From Microplitis mediator (taxonomy: Eukaryota > Arthropoda > Insecta > Hymenoptera > Braconidae), in assembly GCF_029852145.1 (NCBI RefSeq), contig NC_079977.1, positions 13,822,640-13,886,639 of the forward strand: DNA of 64,000 bases, written 5' to 3'. The notes below the pieces were generated by a model. That model worked only from the letters and a program-made list of their open reading frames with translations, searched no databases and had not been told where the DNA came from. Of the stretch, positions 1 to 13,170 are shown one piece after another. The first letter of the stretch is position 1; each line of letters starts with the position of its first letter. The position numbers were made by a program, and so were the translations under genes.

Positions 1-1088
1 AATCATTCCTATGTTACATAGAAACGAGGATTTTTTAGCGATGAGAGTCAAGTGGCAAAGTAATCCCCTCCATTCTAAATGGTAACGTTGGCTATGCTAG
101 CATAGGAATGATTACTATTCTACATTGACGAGCGGACTATGTAAATGGACGAGATTACAATTTTACCTAGCAATATTTGCTATGTAATTTATGTAAAATT
201 TAGTGAATAAGGTTATGATAGAATCCGTAAATCAGGTTATTTAAAATACACATACATAAATTAAATTAATTCATTGAAATAATTAAATGAGCACTTATAA
301 TGAAATATAATTTCCTGATTGAAAATTAATAATAATTCAATTAATTAAAATGCTTTGTAATAAACAATCAAAATGTAATTTATTGGAATTTCAACTTGCT
401 CAATAACTTAGATTAAAAGCAAATCAGAACATAAAACACATATTTTTTTAATAATCATTAACTTTTAACAATAAAATTACAATTATTATATAATTTTCTA
501 AATATAAATTAATAATAATTGGGGCGGGCCAGATTCGCCAGGATCTACATCACCTAAATGGATAGCAGGAACCTGCATGCAATAAAAGAGGTTATATGTC
601 AGGTTTATTAAAATAAAATGATTAGAGTATTAAAAAATTATTATTTAAATGTTCAAATACTTACACTTCGATCAACCATTATTTACTTTTTTATTCAAAT
701 CAATTTCTTAATTTAGTTTGTAGATTTAATAAATTTTTTACACAAAATAATAAAATTATTAACAAAGGAGATGACACCAACTTTCACACATACATAAACA
801 CATACACGCATGTTACTGCGCAACCTTTCGCGCATACTATAGCATGTATATTTATTAAACTGTAGGGACAGCTATTCTAGCATGGGACTCATTACCAGTC
901 TACATAGCTCTGATTCCCGTGCAGACTAGCGATATTTACCATTTCACTCGTTTCAATGTAGCATAGTAATCATTACCAGAAAAATGGTAATGTATCCTAT
1001 TCTACATAGCATCATTTACCATTTTACTGAAAATGAGCATGGTTACCATGTAGAATGGTAATAATTACTATTCTTTTCTCTCCGTGTA
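1..1088. mobile_element. TIR element, copy 1, cut by the window start
   Basis: Matches 5369-6456 at a constant offset of 5368 with no indel seen, so the copies are essentially identical where I compared them. The right terminus reads ATTCTTTTCTCTCCGTG then TA; the left terminus lies outside the window. The subterminal parts repeat the word GTAGAATGGTAAT in both orientations. A GC-rich patch near 520-545 sits in an otherwise AT-rich interior. No transposase ORF is visible, so this is a non-autonomous element. Confidence 0.85.
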
Positions 1089-2463
1089 CTATTCTTTTCA
1101 CGCAAGTATTTTTGTATTCTCCGACCAAAATAACAAAAGTTGCTTAAGCCAAGAGAAAAAAATTTCTCGGGAGAAAAGATCGATATGGAGAAGGGGAAAG
1201 TCACCGGTGCTAAGCAGCAGCAGCGGGAGTAGTTCGGTGCTCGCCACGAGATCGCGCCTACGATTTGTAGTGTCCCTGGCAAGACATTTATTTCAGAAGT
1301 GTTATATTCCAAATTTCAATACGATTTTATTCGAGTACTCCTCTGTCATTTGACAGACCAATAAGTACCTGTTTGGGTTGTACTATGGTATATCCCATAA
1401 TACATCATGACTTTAATATTTATTATTGATGTATACTTGAGTAATTTTTGATGAATAAATGAACTGACTCAATTTCATAGATTTTTCGTGAATAGATTGC
1501 TAAGGATTTTCCGCGTAAATACTCATACAAATATTCTCGAGTATACATAATAAAAACTTTTTGAATTCATGCTAAAAAATTCAATAATTTAGCATATAAA
1601 CCTTAATCAATACTAAAGAAACTATAACTTAATCAATCTCATAAATTTTTTCGTTACTATATGGAAAATTACTGTACTCACATTGATTAATCAGTATCAA
1701 ATCTTGTATGATTACTTCAGAAATCGTCTCATACAATCTTATTCATTTCCAATATCTACTCAATTGTAAACTTTACATTTTTCGAAAACTTATAAATACT
1801 TATAATCACAATATTACAGCTTCTGTTTCTTATAGATTCTGATAATTTATCTGAGAATTTTAAGAAAAAATTTTTTTTGATGCACCATCAATGAGAAAAT
1901 AATTGTATCAGAATTTTTGAGATTTTTCGTGGACAAATACTGATCGTTTTCTCATAGCCAATTTTTTTTATAAGATTTTATAAGACCTTTTCCACAGGGC
2001 AGAACTCCTATAGTAAAGAAATATCATGCACACTGTGGCTTATATTACCACAATTGTCAATGCGGCGACAACAAAGTGTAGTACAATTTTTACTAGTTTG
2101 GTGTGGTAAATTCAACTTCAGCATTTTTTTACGTGTGCCCATTAACTGTTTCTTCACTAGTTTTTTATCGTTTAAAAATGGTTTGGATGAAGCATTATGA
2201 TTATGTATTAACCATTTTGGAAAAGTTAAATTTCAAAGAAACAATCATTATAAAATCGATTGATTTTGGTTTCATTTTGATCTTAAAACCAATAAATTGT
2301 CGTACATTACAGCTGTAAATAAACCGTTTTTCCATGTTTAAAAAACTAATAGTAAATCGTAAGAGTATTTAAACTGTTGTTGAACCATTTTTGACTTCTA
2401 TGAAGGTAGCGCTATAGTGTTCATATTACATGAAAGCTAATACTGGACATGCGCAATAAATGA
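1089..2463. other. AT-rich spacer, no gene seen
   Basis: Runs from the right end of the first TIR element to the first CCCGGG element. It begins with a second CTATTCTTTT motif resembling the element end, then a patch of normal composition (1190-1290). Short open frames occur on both strands, but none has a recognisable motif. Confidence 0.5.
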
Positions 2464-3910
2464 CCCGGGAAAAAATCAGCATGCATGATCATGCCTGAGC
2501 AGGCTTAAATCTCATGCATGATCAGGCCTGAATTTTGGCCAGACATGAACAGGCATAATTTTGCCTGAGCAGTCATGATCATGCATGATTCTGCCTGAGA
2601 AGTCATGATCGTGCCCAGTCATGCATGACCAGACATGATCATGCATGACCAGACATGATCATGCATGACCATACATTATCATGCATGATCATACATTATC
2701 ATGCATGATCTTCCCTGAGCAGGCATATGATTTTGTAATCTGTGATTCCTCTTGAGCACGTTTGGTCGTATTTAAATATTGGCTGCTTATGAAAAATACG
2801 ATCAGGCATTCCCATACATGAGCACGCGTTATTATGCATGCACATGCATTCCCATAGCTTATTTATTTGAAAGATGTTGCTGTAAGTATTAGAAACTAAG
2901 GTATATAATTAATCGTACTATACAAATGATAGAGAGTAATTTATCAATTTTCATTGGTTCTTTTATTTTGAACTTTCATTAAAAACTGTTTTTAACATAT
3001 TATTCACTTAATGTATTAAACAATTAATATTTATGAATACAAATTTAAATTTAGCGAAAACCATTTATATATAGTGGAAATTTAAACATGCAAACATTCA
3101 AATAACCTTCTCAATAAGACAATTTATAGATAAATTGAGAAAAATATAGATAGCCGAATGAATACAAATATGAACGAGTATGCTTAGTCATTTATGATCA
3201 TGAATATTTATAAATAGTTTTCACTATTTGCATAGAACCGATGATGATCATGTCTGCACCGTGCATGATCATGGATGACAGAGCATGCTCAACCATGACC
3301 TTTCCCGAGGGATTCCATCTCGAGATACAATGATTTCTAACGTAAGTCATGAGCAAGCCTGATCTAGAATGAATCATGCATGATCATGCTTGATCACAAA
3401 TGAGTTATACGTGATCAAGTATGAACCATGTATGGTCATGCATGACAGAGCATGCTCAATCATGACCTTTCCTGATAAATAATATCTCTGTAGACAATTA
3501 TTCATAACGTAAGTTATGAGCAAGTCTAATCTAGAATGAGCCATGCATGATCATGCTTGATCACCAATGAGTCATGCCTGGCCATGAATGAGTTATGCAT
3601 GATCAAGTATGAACCATGCATGGTCATGCATAATAGAGCATGCTCAAGCATGACCTTTCCTGATGGATAATATCTCTGGATACAATTATTTCAAACTTAA
3701 TGCATGCGCAAGCTTGATCTAGAATGAGTCATGCATGATCATGCTTGATCACGAATGAGTCATGCCTGGCCATGAATGAGTCATGCAGGATCAAGACTGA
3801 ATTATGCATGAATCTTGCACGATCAGGCACGAATTATGCATGAATCTTGCACGATCAGGCACGAATCATGCATGATCATACATGATCATGCATGGTGATT
3901 TTTTCCCGGG
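2464..3910. mobile_element. CCCGGG-ended element with ATGCATGATCATG word arrays, copy 1
   Basis: The ends are inverted: CCCGGGAAAAAATCA at 2464 and TGATTTTTTCCCGGG ending at 3910. About 200-300 bp inside each end is built from repeats of ATGCATGATCATG and close variants (CATGCCTGAGCAGG, CATGCATGACCAGACATGAT). Longer 140-190 bp units repeat between 3240 and 3800 (the CATGACCTTTCC / TCTAGAATGAGTC blocks). The core (2740-3240) is plain AT-rich DNA. A second copy at 34297-36834 shows the family is mobile. There is no coding sequence. Flanks (GA and AC) do not match, so the target duplication is not preserved here. Confidence 0.8.
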
Positions 3911-4179
3911 ACTTTATAAAATTTCAAGATTTATTTTGATATTACTTTCATAGCATAACTTATTTTATATTTGTTGGTTATTAAAAATCAAAGACTTCAA
4001 AAATCATTATGCTACTCTGTAATTTTTTTTGCGTACCTGTTACTTTCTACTAATTTTTCATAAAAATTATTATAATTTAAGATTTTCTAAACAGATTTAG
4101 TAGAAATCGAAAATCAGACAGTATTTTTTCGTTAATATTGAGCTTCATTTCTCTCCGTGTAGAAATTCTAAATTAAATC

Positions 4180-4487
4180 CACACGGAGAAAAAAATCTGG
4201 TAATATTCGTTAATTTTCAAATAAAAATTACTATTTCGCCGAGGCAAACTTGAAACGGTCCAATAATGTGGAAATTTTCCTTTTAAATGAGTAAAAATTA
4301 TAATCGCTTAATCCTATGAATTACTAAATTATAAGTAAAATTACTTTCAGTTTTAGAGTACAAAACTAAAGCATTCAATAAAATTTACCATTTGATTTAG
4401 TAAAAAATCTATCTTAGAATAAAACTTTTACTGAGACTGCTATTGAATTTTTACTAATCCAGATAGTAAAAATTGTCTCCTTGTGTG
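4180..4487. mobile_element. Small TIR element, CACACGGAG ends
   Basis: The left end CACACGGAGAAAAA is mirrored by the right end TGTCTCCTTGTGTG. The interior repeats AGTAAAAATTACT-like words on both strands. It is about 308 bp long with no ORF. The ends resemble those of the 1.1-kb elements at 1 and 5325, suggesting a related family. Confidence 0.55.
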
Positions 4488-4506
4488 TAATAATAAATTT
4501 TTTTTC

Positions 4507-4510
<4 letters not shown>

Positions 4511-4553
<43 letters not shown>
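4511..4553. repeat. (TA)n microsatellite
   Basis: About 20 uninterrupted TA units are seen directly. Confidence 0.95.
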
Positions 4554-4557
<4 letters not shown>

Positions 4558-4633
4558 CTGTCGGAATTTATCTGTATATATATAAATGTATATATCTCAA
4601 TACCAATTTAAAATCCACCATCTTTTTTTTTTT

Positions 4634-4712
4634 TACCAGTATGGGATTCGAACCTACGCCTTCCGAATATTCCAGTTTAAGTGCAAGCATGCTAACCATT
4701 CGGCTACAGGTA
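4634..4712 (-). pseudogene. tRNA-like sequence, Leu(TAA)-like, followed by an A run
   Basis: Read on the minus strand, a B-box GGTTCGAATCC and an A-box-like GTAGCCGAATGGTTA are present. The 7-bp acceptor stem pairs 6 of 7 (one U-U mismatch), the T stem 4 of 5 and an anticodon stem 4 of 5 around the loop CTTAAAC (anticodon TAA). The D arm is poor. The 3' end runs straight into 12 or so A residues, as in a retroposed tRNA or a SINE head. More likely a tRNA-derived repeat than a working tRNA gene. Confidence 0.4.
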
Positions 4713-5324
4713 CCCTCCCAATATCTCAAAGTATATGGCAAATATAAATAAAATACAATGACCTCTATATTATATCTTACGCATTAAAAGTCACAATGGC
4801 AAATAGTAATTTTTACCCGCTAAGTAGCAATTCACGTTATCGATGTTTTAAAAACTGCAATACCTTAACAAAATTTATTTGATATTATAATTTTTAGAAT
4901 ACCTGAGTTCTTTTTACAATGTTTTTAGTAATAGTTTTAAAATGTTATAAAATAAAATTAATAATCTTACAAATTGTAATAATCGGGATATCAATGAATA
5001 ATTTTTGCGAAATTCATGTAAACATAACTTGAGTCATGAGTGACTTTTCTGTTGTTTCCAAATGAAAATCACTATCTACTCTATATACTAATATTTTTTA
5101 TTTTATCTACTGAATTTTATGGAATAGATAAAAAGAAATATAAGTTTTATAGTAATTTATTTTTAATGAATTGTAATATTCAATTTATACACTTACAAAT
5201 GTTTTTAACTCAGAATTGTAATATTATCAAAAAGATTTTTGAATATTGTTATTTCCAGAACGATCGTTGTAAAATAATTATGGATAATTACCATTCTTTA
5301 TTCAATTTTTGCTAATCTGTATTA
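4713..5324. other. AT-rich spacer, no gene seen
   Basis: Contains one 91-codon open frame (5040-5315 +), but its product is Asn/Ile/Phe-rich with no motif, as expected by chance in such AT-rich DNA. Confidence 0.5.
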
Positions 5325-6456
5325 TACACGGAGAGAAAAGAATAGATCTGATTCCAATGTAGAATGGTAATCATTCCTATGTTACATAGAAACGAGGATT
5401 TTTTAGCGATGAGAGTCAAGTGGCAAAGTAATCCCCTCCATTCTAAATGGTAACGTTGGCTATGCTAGCATAGGAATGATTACTATTCTACATTGACGAG
5501 CGGACTATGTAAATGGACGAGATTACAATTTTACCTAGCAATATTTGCTATGTAATTTATGTAAAATTTAGTGAATAAGGTTATGATAGAATCCGTAAAT
5601 CAGGTTATTTAAAATACACATACATAAATTAAATTAATTCATTGAAATAATTAAATGAGCACTTATAATGAAATATAATTTCCTGATTGAAAATTAATAA
5701 TAATTCAATTAATTAAAATGCTTTGTAATAAACAATCAAAATGTAATTTATTGGAATTTCAACTTGCTCAATAACTTAGATTAAAAGCAAATCAGAACAT
5801 AAAACACATATTTTTTTAATAATCATTAACTTTTAACAATAAAATTACAATTATTATATAATTTTCTAAATATAAATTAATAATAATTGGGGCGGGCCAG
5901 ATTCGCCAGGATCTACATCACCTAAATGGATAGCAGGAACCTGCATGCAATAAAAGAGGTTATATGTCAGGTTTATTAAAATAAAATGATTAGAGTATTA
6001 AAAAATTATTATTTAAATGTTCAAATACTTACACTTCGATCAACCATTATTTACTTTTTTATTCAAATCAATTTCTTAATTTAGTTTGTAGATTTAATAA
6101 ATTTTTTACACAAAATAATAAAATTATTAACAAAGGAGATGACACCAACTTTCACACATACATAAACACATACACGCATGTTACTGCGCAACCTTTCGCG
6201 CATACTATAGCATGTATATTTATTAAACTGTAGGGACAGCTATTCTAGCATGGGACTCATTACCAGTCTACATAGCTCTGATTCCCGTGCAGACTAGCGA
6301 TATTTACCATTTCACTCGTTTCAATGTAGCATAGTAATCATTACCAGAAAAATGGTAATGTATCCTATTCTACATAGCATCATTTACCATTTTACTGAAA
6401 ATGAGCATGGTTACCATGTAGAATGGTAATAATTACTATTCTTTTCTCTCCGTGTA
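5325..6456. mobile_element. TIR element, complete copy 2 (1132 bp)
   Basis: Left end TACACGGAGAGAAAAGAATA and right end ATTCTTTTCTCTCCGTGTA are inverted repeats of 17 bp or more. The TA at each edge may be a TA target duplication. It aligns without indels with 1-1088. It has no transposase ORF and is non-autonomous. The lack of divergence between copies implies recent transposition or recent segmental duplication. Confidence 0.85.
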
Positions 6457-6793
6457 ACTTTTACAAATCGTAAAATTTACAATACTGATTGTAAGAATCA
6501 ACAAAAAAATGTAATTTTCCATTGATAATAGTAATTTTTGGTTTGGGATTGTAAATTTCTCTTAGGAAAGTAATTTTTATTTGACGACTATAATTATTAG
6601 CTAATTTTGAGCTGCGCTTTTTTCCGTGCAGAAAAAAATTAGTAGGCTCGTGCAGTTTTTATATTTATTTGAATTACTTATAATTAAAATAGGTTCAACG
6701 TGTAAGACAATTTAAAAATTTTTTAAAAAATTTTGAATAACTGATGGAAAATTTTGAGCAAAAATAATACAAGGAGATTTAAGATTTAGAAAT

Positions 6794-6970
6794 CCCTCGC
6801 AGATTTGAATCACGGTGGAAACACCGTCGATCAACCGTGGTTACACGGTGGGTTTGTTCCATTTCACGACCGGGTATACACAGTGTATCCACGGTGGATA
6901 CACCGCGTAATCACAGTGGTAAAATGGAACAAACCCACCCTGTTTCCACCGTGATTCAAATCTCCAAGGG
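6794..6970. mobile_element. CCCTCG-ended CACGGTG-word element, short copy
   Basis: Starts CCCTCGCAGATTTGAATCAC and ends with the inverse (GTGATTCAAATCTCCAAGGG). It is flanked by AT on both sides, a 2-bp target duplication. The interior is a run of CACGGTGG / CCACCGTG, GTATACAC and GGTTACACGG words in both orientations. Length 177 bp. Other copies lie at 19580, 34021, 37297, 41047 and 44365. Confidence 0.85.
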
Positions 6971-7871
6971 ATTTTATTCGCAAGTTACTTTCAAAAGTGA
7001 ATTTTCTTCATAAAAATTTTTCGGCTTAAAAATAGCATAAATCTACAAAAAACTGTTACATGTCTTTCTGATAATGTAAAATTAAAAAATGAAATATTTC
7101 ATAGAAATTTATTGGATATTTGAATTTTTTTTTGTTAGTTAGTTTTTTTTTTTTTTGTTATAAAAGTAGATTTATATTTTATGATTTTTCATTAAATTAT
7201 TAATATAATTTTAATTGTCATTATTAATTATTTTTAGCATTAGAAATACAAAGTTTAGAATTTAAGATTCATCATACGCTGAATGTTTAGGTCCTACCCA
7301 AAGATGAAAGAAATTATAAGACTTAGAATAAGTATAAATAGTTCCTTTAGATTAAAAAAAAAGATGATCTTTTTCTGTTATAAAATCTTTAGGAACTATT
7401 CAGCGTATAATGTACTCATAGGGTTTAGTTAAATTCACTGAAAGATGTTAAATTAGAAAAAAAAGTAACATAGAATTTGACGATTATTTCTATTTAGGAT
7501 ACTTAGGTTTTAACTAGAAAGTTTAGAATTTATCCTACCCAATGATAATGAATAGTTTTTATAGGTTCTTAAAAGATGTTAAATTTCGATTTTTTAAAAT
7601 CCATAGGACCTAATAAGAGTGAAAAGTAACTAAAATACTTATTTAGGTCCACTTAAGAATCACGAGTACAGAAATAGGAACATTTCAGTATATTGAGTAC
7701 TTAAGCAAAGTTAAATTTCGATTTGGGAAGTTTTGATATAATTAATTATATGCGTAAGTTTATAAGTTAATACATGTATTATATATATTTATAATCATAT
7801 ATGTAAACTTATAAGTTAGCACATATATGTATTACATATATTGATAATTATATATGTAAATTTGTAAGCTG

Positions 7872-7873
<2 letters not shown>
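6971..7873. other. AT-rich repeat-like spacer
   Basis: Contains loosely inverted words around 7255-7420 (the GCTGAATG / CATTCAGCG region) and repeated AGGTCCTA words, suggesting an old TIR element without clear ends. No coding sequence is supported. Confidence 0.35.

Positions 7874-7932
<59 letters not shown>
7874..7932. repeat. (TA)n microsatellite
   Basis: About 28 TA units. It yields a spurious Ile-Tyr open frame on the minus strand. Confidence 0.95.
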
Positions 7933-7934
<2 letters not shown>

Positions 7935-7984
7935 TGAACACAATGTATGAATCTTATAACAAAGAGAAGAAGACAGAAGTTTTA

Positions 7985-8884
7985 TCAAAAAAAATTTCGT
8001 ACACAGACAAACAAGTTTCAATTTTTTTTTTTTCTTCGATATTTTTTGAGATTTTTTGGAAATTTTTTTTTTGTCATTTCCATGCCTTTGCTGAATTATC
8101 AACGTAAAATTAAAGAATAGTCGAAAAAAATTAATTTTTTAATTTTTATTCAGATTACACAATTAAAGGAACAAAACTTGTTCTTTTTATTGTTCAGCAA
8201 AGCTTTGATCAAACCACCCCAAAAAACGGTTCGATAGATCAATTTAAAAATTTTCAGGGTTATTCGAGGTACATTAAGCTTAAAAGTACCTGGCAACATT
8301 ATTTTTTTATCGATATTTACAAAGTAGCGGTTGATTTACTGAAAAACCAAAAAAAGTCACTTTTTTGTACTCACTTCATACGGATGTTAAGAATAAAAAA
8401 AAATTTTTTCATGAAAAATGATGAAAGGGGCTTGTAGGGAATTTATTCAAGTTTTCAACGCCACCCTCAAATTTACTGTGTGATCATTGGTACCTGAAAT
8501 ATCGATGATCAAACCCAAAAGGATCATTTTTCGTTAGAAGGCTGATATCTCAGCGACAAGTTGTCGCACGAATCTAAAAAAAATGCAAATTAAAGCTAAT
8601 TAAATTCGCTAACCGACCTATGCATTGGTTTAGCTGAAAAAATTTTTTCGCAGCCCGTAGACTCTCTCAAAGAAAAGAAAAAATTTAGAAAATTTTTGTC
8701 TCGCGGTATTTCTCATGTTTGCGCAATGGCTGAAGATCTAAGAAAATTTTTTTTAAAATGCATCGAAACTAGAGATTTCATGCTACAAAATTTTTTTTTT
8801 TTTCGATACGATTATTTTTTACGAAGTTACAGCCTTGCAAAAATATCTAAAATTTTTCTGTTCCTTTAATTTATGGCATGAGTG
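7985..8884. mobile_element. Half copy of a CACT...AGTG fold-back element
   Basis: Resembles the centre and right arm of the fold-back at 60011-61795 (ATTAAAGGAACAAAACTTG at 8163, GTTACAGCCTTGCAAAAATA near 8840). It ends GCATGAGTG followed by TA. The left arm is missing and a (TA)n tract precedes it, so it is a one-armed remnant. Confidence 0.7.
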
Positions 8885-9124
8885 TAATTAAGCGTGAAAA
8901 ATCAATATTCTGAAAAATTTAGTAATTAGCTTTTTTACTATACCTGTACTGAAAGTTTAAATTCCTGCCCTATTTATAGGGAAGAAAGTCGTCCTTTTTT
9001 TTTATGAGAGAACAAATGATAAAAAACGTGCATGCGCCATTCTTCCCACAAAACAGAGGCAAAAAATTAAACTTTTAGGTGCAGATCTGGTGAAAAATCG
9101 TATACACACCACGGAGGAAAGTAG

Positions 9125-9244
9125 CCCTAATTTAAACTTCCGATTGAAACCGCTGTATTTCGATTAACTCCGATTAGCTCCGATTGAAATCCGATAGACT
9201 TTCAATCGGAATTCATTGGTTTCAATCGGAGTTTTTAATCAGGG
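9125..9244. mobile_element. 120-bp CCCT...AGGG element with TTCCGATTGAAA words
   Basis: Begins CCCTAATTTAAACTTCCGAT and ends ATCGGAGTTTTTAATCAGGG. Flanked by AG on both sides (2-bp target duplication). The interior repeats CCGATTGAAA / TTTCAATCGG. Confidence 0.75.
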
Positions 9245-9392
9245 AGGAAATCCCAATCCGAGTGTTTGCCACCTGTGCCTTCATCTCGTGTAGGTAATTA
9301 TACATTCGTTTTGGAAGGTATTACTTTCCTCCCTTGATGTGTAGCATACTATTAAGATAAAATAAAATAATAATCGAATTTTAGTAGATTTC

Positions 9393-9680
9393 TTAGAGGG
9401 CCCATTTTGCTCCAAATTTTAATTTTTGGAGCATTTTGATTACAAATACATGGCAGAGGACTAGAAAAAGTGAAAAGGGTAAAAAAAATAAAAAATTAAA
9501 ACTTTTTTTGGGGGGGCCCATTTTGCCTCAGATTGAAAGGTTTTTAATTTTCAACAGACGTGGCATTTCAAGACTAAAAATATGGTAAGGGGCTAGAAAA
9601 AAGTAAAACAAGTACGAACCACTAAGAATATAAGTCCGTTTTTCTTAAGGGGTCCATTTTGCTCCTCCCTCTTCCCCGAT
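9393..9680. repeat. GGGCCCATTTTGC word repeats
   Basis: The word GGGCCCATTTTGC, with small changes, occurs near 9397, 9515 and 9648, separated by 100-130 bp of similar sequence. The same word recurs at 23480-23650. This is probably the interior of a TIR element whose ends I could not fix. Confidence 0.5.
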
Positions 9681-9712
9681 ACATTACTTGCAAGACCATA
9701 ATTTTTACGCTC

Positions 9713-9863
9713 CCCTGTTTAGAAAATCTCATAGGATACAATAGATTCTTATAAATTCCCATAGAGATTTTATAAGAATGAATGAGTTCTATAAGAAATG
9801 CTGTGGTTAAGTATAGAGCCTTATAATACAGCTATAAGAATCTATCGGATTTTGAAAGCAGGG
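9713..9863. mobile_element. 151-bp CCCTG...CAGGG element with TATAGGATTC-like words
   Basis: Starts CCCTGTTTAGAAAATCTCAT and ends TCGGATTTTGAAAGCAGGG. Flanked by TC on both sides. The interior repeats TCTTATAGAATC / ATAGGAT words. A truncated relative starts at 37262. Confidence 0.75.
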
Positions 9864-9901
9864 TCTTTTTATTTTTAGTAGATTTCATAAAAATCTAACT
9901 A

Positions 9902-10052
9902 CCCTGATTAAAATAAATGATTAAAAATGATTTCACACGTTAAATGTCCATAAGAGACAGGATTAGAAATGGTTTGAAGGATTAAAAAGTATTTAAAATG
10001 ATTAAAAAACAAATCATTTTAAATACTTTTTAATCATTTTTTTTAATCAGGG
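9902..10052. mobile_element. 151-bp CCCTGATTAAA element
   Basis: Starts CCCTGATTAAAATAAATGAT and ends TTTTTTTTAATCAGGG. Flanked by TA on both sides. The interior is made of ATTAAAAATGATT words in both orientations. Confidence 0.8.
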
Positions 10053-10158
10053 TATTGTATTTGTCCTCATGATGGAATTTTTGAAAAATTTTGCTACCTC
10101 TAAACTCAGCTCGACGAGCTGAGTCAGGAAATACATTCAGTTCAAAAGTTTATATATG

Positions 10159-10221
<63 letters not shown>

Positions 10222-11539
10222 ACGCGCCGTTCTCCAACGATAGCGTCCGCAATTCTACACCGATCTTAATGAAACTTAGTATACTTATTCTATGGACGAT
10301 TACCTTGAATGAGTTCGAAGATGAGCCATTTCGGCCAATAAGTTTAGAAGTTATAGTTAATTGAAATTTTGCAAAATTTTCAAAAAAAATTTGTTTGCTG
10401 CTTTAACTGGATGTAACTTCTAAACGGTAAGATATAGCTTATTTTCGTTTGTTCTATGTGAAAGCTCGTCCGATTGCCTACAATTTTGACTATACAGCTC
10501 ATTAATTTGACCATTTTTTCTAGTAGATAAATGGTTTTGAACATTTACAAAATATTATAAAAACTAATTTTATGCGGGTTTTCACTTTGATCATAGCCAC
10601 AATTTCACACCGATCACCTTGAAACTTAGTATACGTATTTTGTGGGTGACTACCTTGTTCGAGTTTGAAAATGAGCTCAATTGGTCCATTAGTTTAGAAG
10701 TTATAGCATTTCTAAATTTTCAAAATGTCCAAAATTCATATATTTTTATTTATTCTTCCTTCAATATCTTTTAAATGTGTTAACTTATCGACTTTACATC
10801 AAATCCATCTGAAAGCTCTTCGAATAAGCTTTAATTTTCATGCCTATATATATACCTAGACCACTGGAATTACTTATTTTACCATTCATTCAATGAAATT
10901 TTGCTATTGCATTAGTTCTCCTACTCCTTAGTACATTCATGGAGCTACTTAAATTCATATAATCGCAGTGTGACACTTATAAAATCCATACATCTCAATT
11001 CAGTGGGTATATACAATTTTGTTTTATCGACAGTGTATAAATGATATGATATATCAATAACAAGATTAACATTAGTTATGATGATAATATTCTCTATATC
11101 TACTCGTCGTTCGATATTCTAATAGGCTTTTTATTTCAAATATTAGTACTAATTTCAAGTATGACACTTTGATGTATCGCAATCAATTTTTAATCTTAGA
11201 ATATTTTATTAGTAGATTTTATTGAAAGCAAATTATCGCCTTTGTCCTTATGGTAGAATTCTCGAGCCCTAAAACCATAATCTTTCATAATTTTTCGAAT
11301 AGGGTCCGGAATACCATTGGTCCAATAGTTTGAATATATGCATACGAATCTTCAAATAACGTCAAATCAAAACATATAGTGCATTATCAAAAATTCTTCT
11401 GAAGCTCATTTAGTTAGCTTCAATTTTTGGCATTATACTTATAATTTTTGGATTTCTTTTGTTTTAAGAATTTTTAAGAAAATGTAAAAAAAAATTTGAT
11501 TTTATTATCAACTTTTATTTTAACAGTGAAAAAAATTAA

Positions 11540-11592
11540 ACAATGAGAAATCTACTTCCATTTCGGCTGCCGAATGGCCTTTTTTTTTATTG
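11540..11592 (-). pseudogene. Short fragment matching the 38.3-kb TE-linked coding remnant
   Basis: About 50 bp (containing TTTCGGCTGCCGAATGGCC) is nearly identical to 38322-38372, the 3' part of the coding remnant at 38330-38668. It is too short to code for anything and is a broken copy. Confidence 0.6.
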
Positions 11593-12674
11593 TCTTGTTA
11601 GAAATTCTTAGTATACTTTCGAAATTTGACCGAATCACAACCAAATTAAAACCATTATCAGTGATTCAACAACGGTAATTCTTCCGTGCTAATGAAAACG
11701 CTTGGAAAAGAATAAAAATATTATAAAGAGTACATAAAACATGCAAAATTTTGTTCCATAATGTTCTTCAGGTTATATAGATAAACGAGATGGATTTATT
11801 TCAAAAAATCATCCCATTATTCGATGATTCCAAATATTCTACGTATAATTTCAAACAAATAATTTCGAGTATTAAGCTCTTTCCTTCGTTGAAATGGATT
11901 CTGATAATAATTTATGTAAAGCAATAATTCCGTTCTATATAGCGCAACAAAACCTTGATAGAAATCGATAAATACATTCTTAAGTATTCTAAATTACCTT
12001 GTTTTTCTTTCAACTAAGCCATTGCATTTGTGTCTTGAAAATCGCGTGTATACCGAAAAGGGCGAAGAAACGGTCTCCTGTAAAAAAAAGGCAGACTTCG
12101 GTCTCGTTACGTTAATAATATCTTGAAAATATAATTAAATTCAGTTTCTGAATAATCAATGTACAAAAATGGTCGCTATAAAAAAGATCATATCAAATGT
12201 GGGTAGATAAGCCTACGCTTTAAGACCATGACAATGATGTCATCTAGATAAGTATCACGGTCAAACAAGTTTCCATGTATGCTATGTTCTTTGATAAATT
12301 CAACTTGTTACGTGATTCCGTCAAAACAGAAAAAACGTTGTCTACGTATCCTCGGTTTGTTAGTAAATTCTATTTATCGACTTCATCTGTAATAAATATT
12401 ACAGCTATTACTTACTACGCAAAAAAATCAATACTTACAGATAGCTCCTAAAATGTTTTGTCGTTGATTTTGAAATTTAAAATATAAGAAACAGCAATGT
12501 TTCTCTCAACTCCTTTCAATTCGATCTTTTGCCAGTCGTTAAGAGATTTTCGTAAAAAATTCTTTTTTTAAAGTATTTTCATTAATTTAATTTCTTTTTT
12601 TTAAGAACTTCTGATTAAGTTTTGTTATACCTACATCCTCAAATAAACTTTATTTCATAAAATGAAAAAAACAT

Positions 12675-13170
12675 GCCATTCTAATAGGGCGTATCCCACA
12701 AAATTTGACATTTTCACTTTTTTTGAAAAATGAAATCATTGTAACAATGTGCAGCTTGTGTAAAAATTTTAGAGGTCAAATTGTTTATTTAGTATTTTTA
12801 AATAAATATTCTAATATGTCGTATCCCACACGCAGACTTTCGCGACATTCTAATATGTCGTATCCCACATTCGTATAGGTTCAGTCACGCTGAACATTTT
12901 CAATTTTAAGTTAATTTTAATAATTTAAGCAAGCAATTAACGACATTAATAGGAAGGTAATTATGTATAATTTTTGACTCTTCTTACGGCATACAATTCA
13001 AAATTATTTATTCACTACAAATGCCAGTATTTTATGAAAAACATGAAAATGAATTTATAGGTTATACCAATGTAAACATATTACAAATAATTTTGTTTTG
13101 CCGACCGTGAAACGTTTTTATAGTCTCCTGAAAAATTTCTCAAATGTGGGATAAGGCATATTAGAATGGC
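12675..13170. mobile_element. TIR element, GCCATTCTAATA ends
   Basis: Left end GCCATTCTAATAGGGCGTAT and right end CATATTAGAATGGC are inverted; both continue into TATCCCACA / TGTGGGATA. The word ATTCTAATATGTCGTATCCC recurs at 12811 and 12848, so the terminal word is also reiterated inside. Confidence 0.65.

Noticed and set aside
2500..3900. Palindromic ATGCATGATC words as a bacterial-style operator or origin
   Set aside because: They lie inside a two-copy transposable element with inverted termini and no neighbouring gene to regulate.
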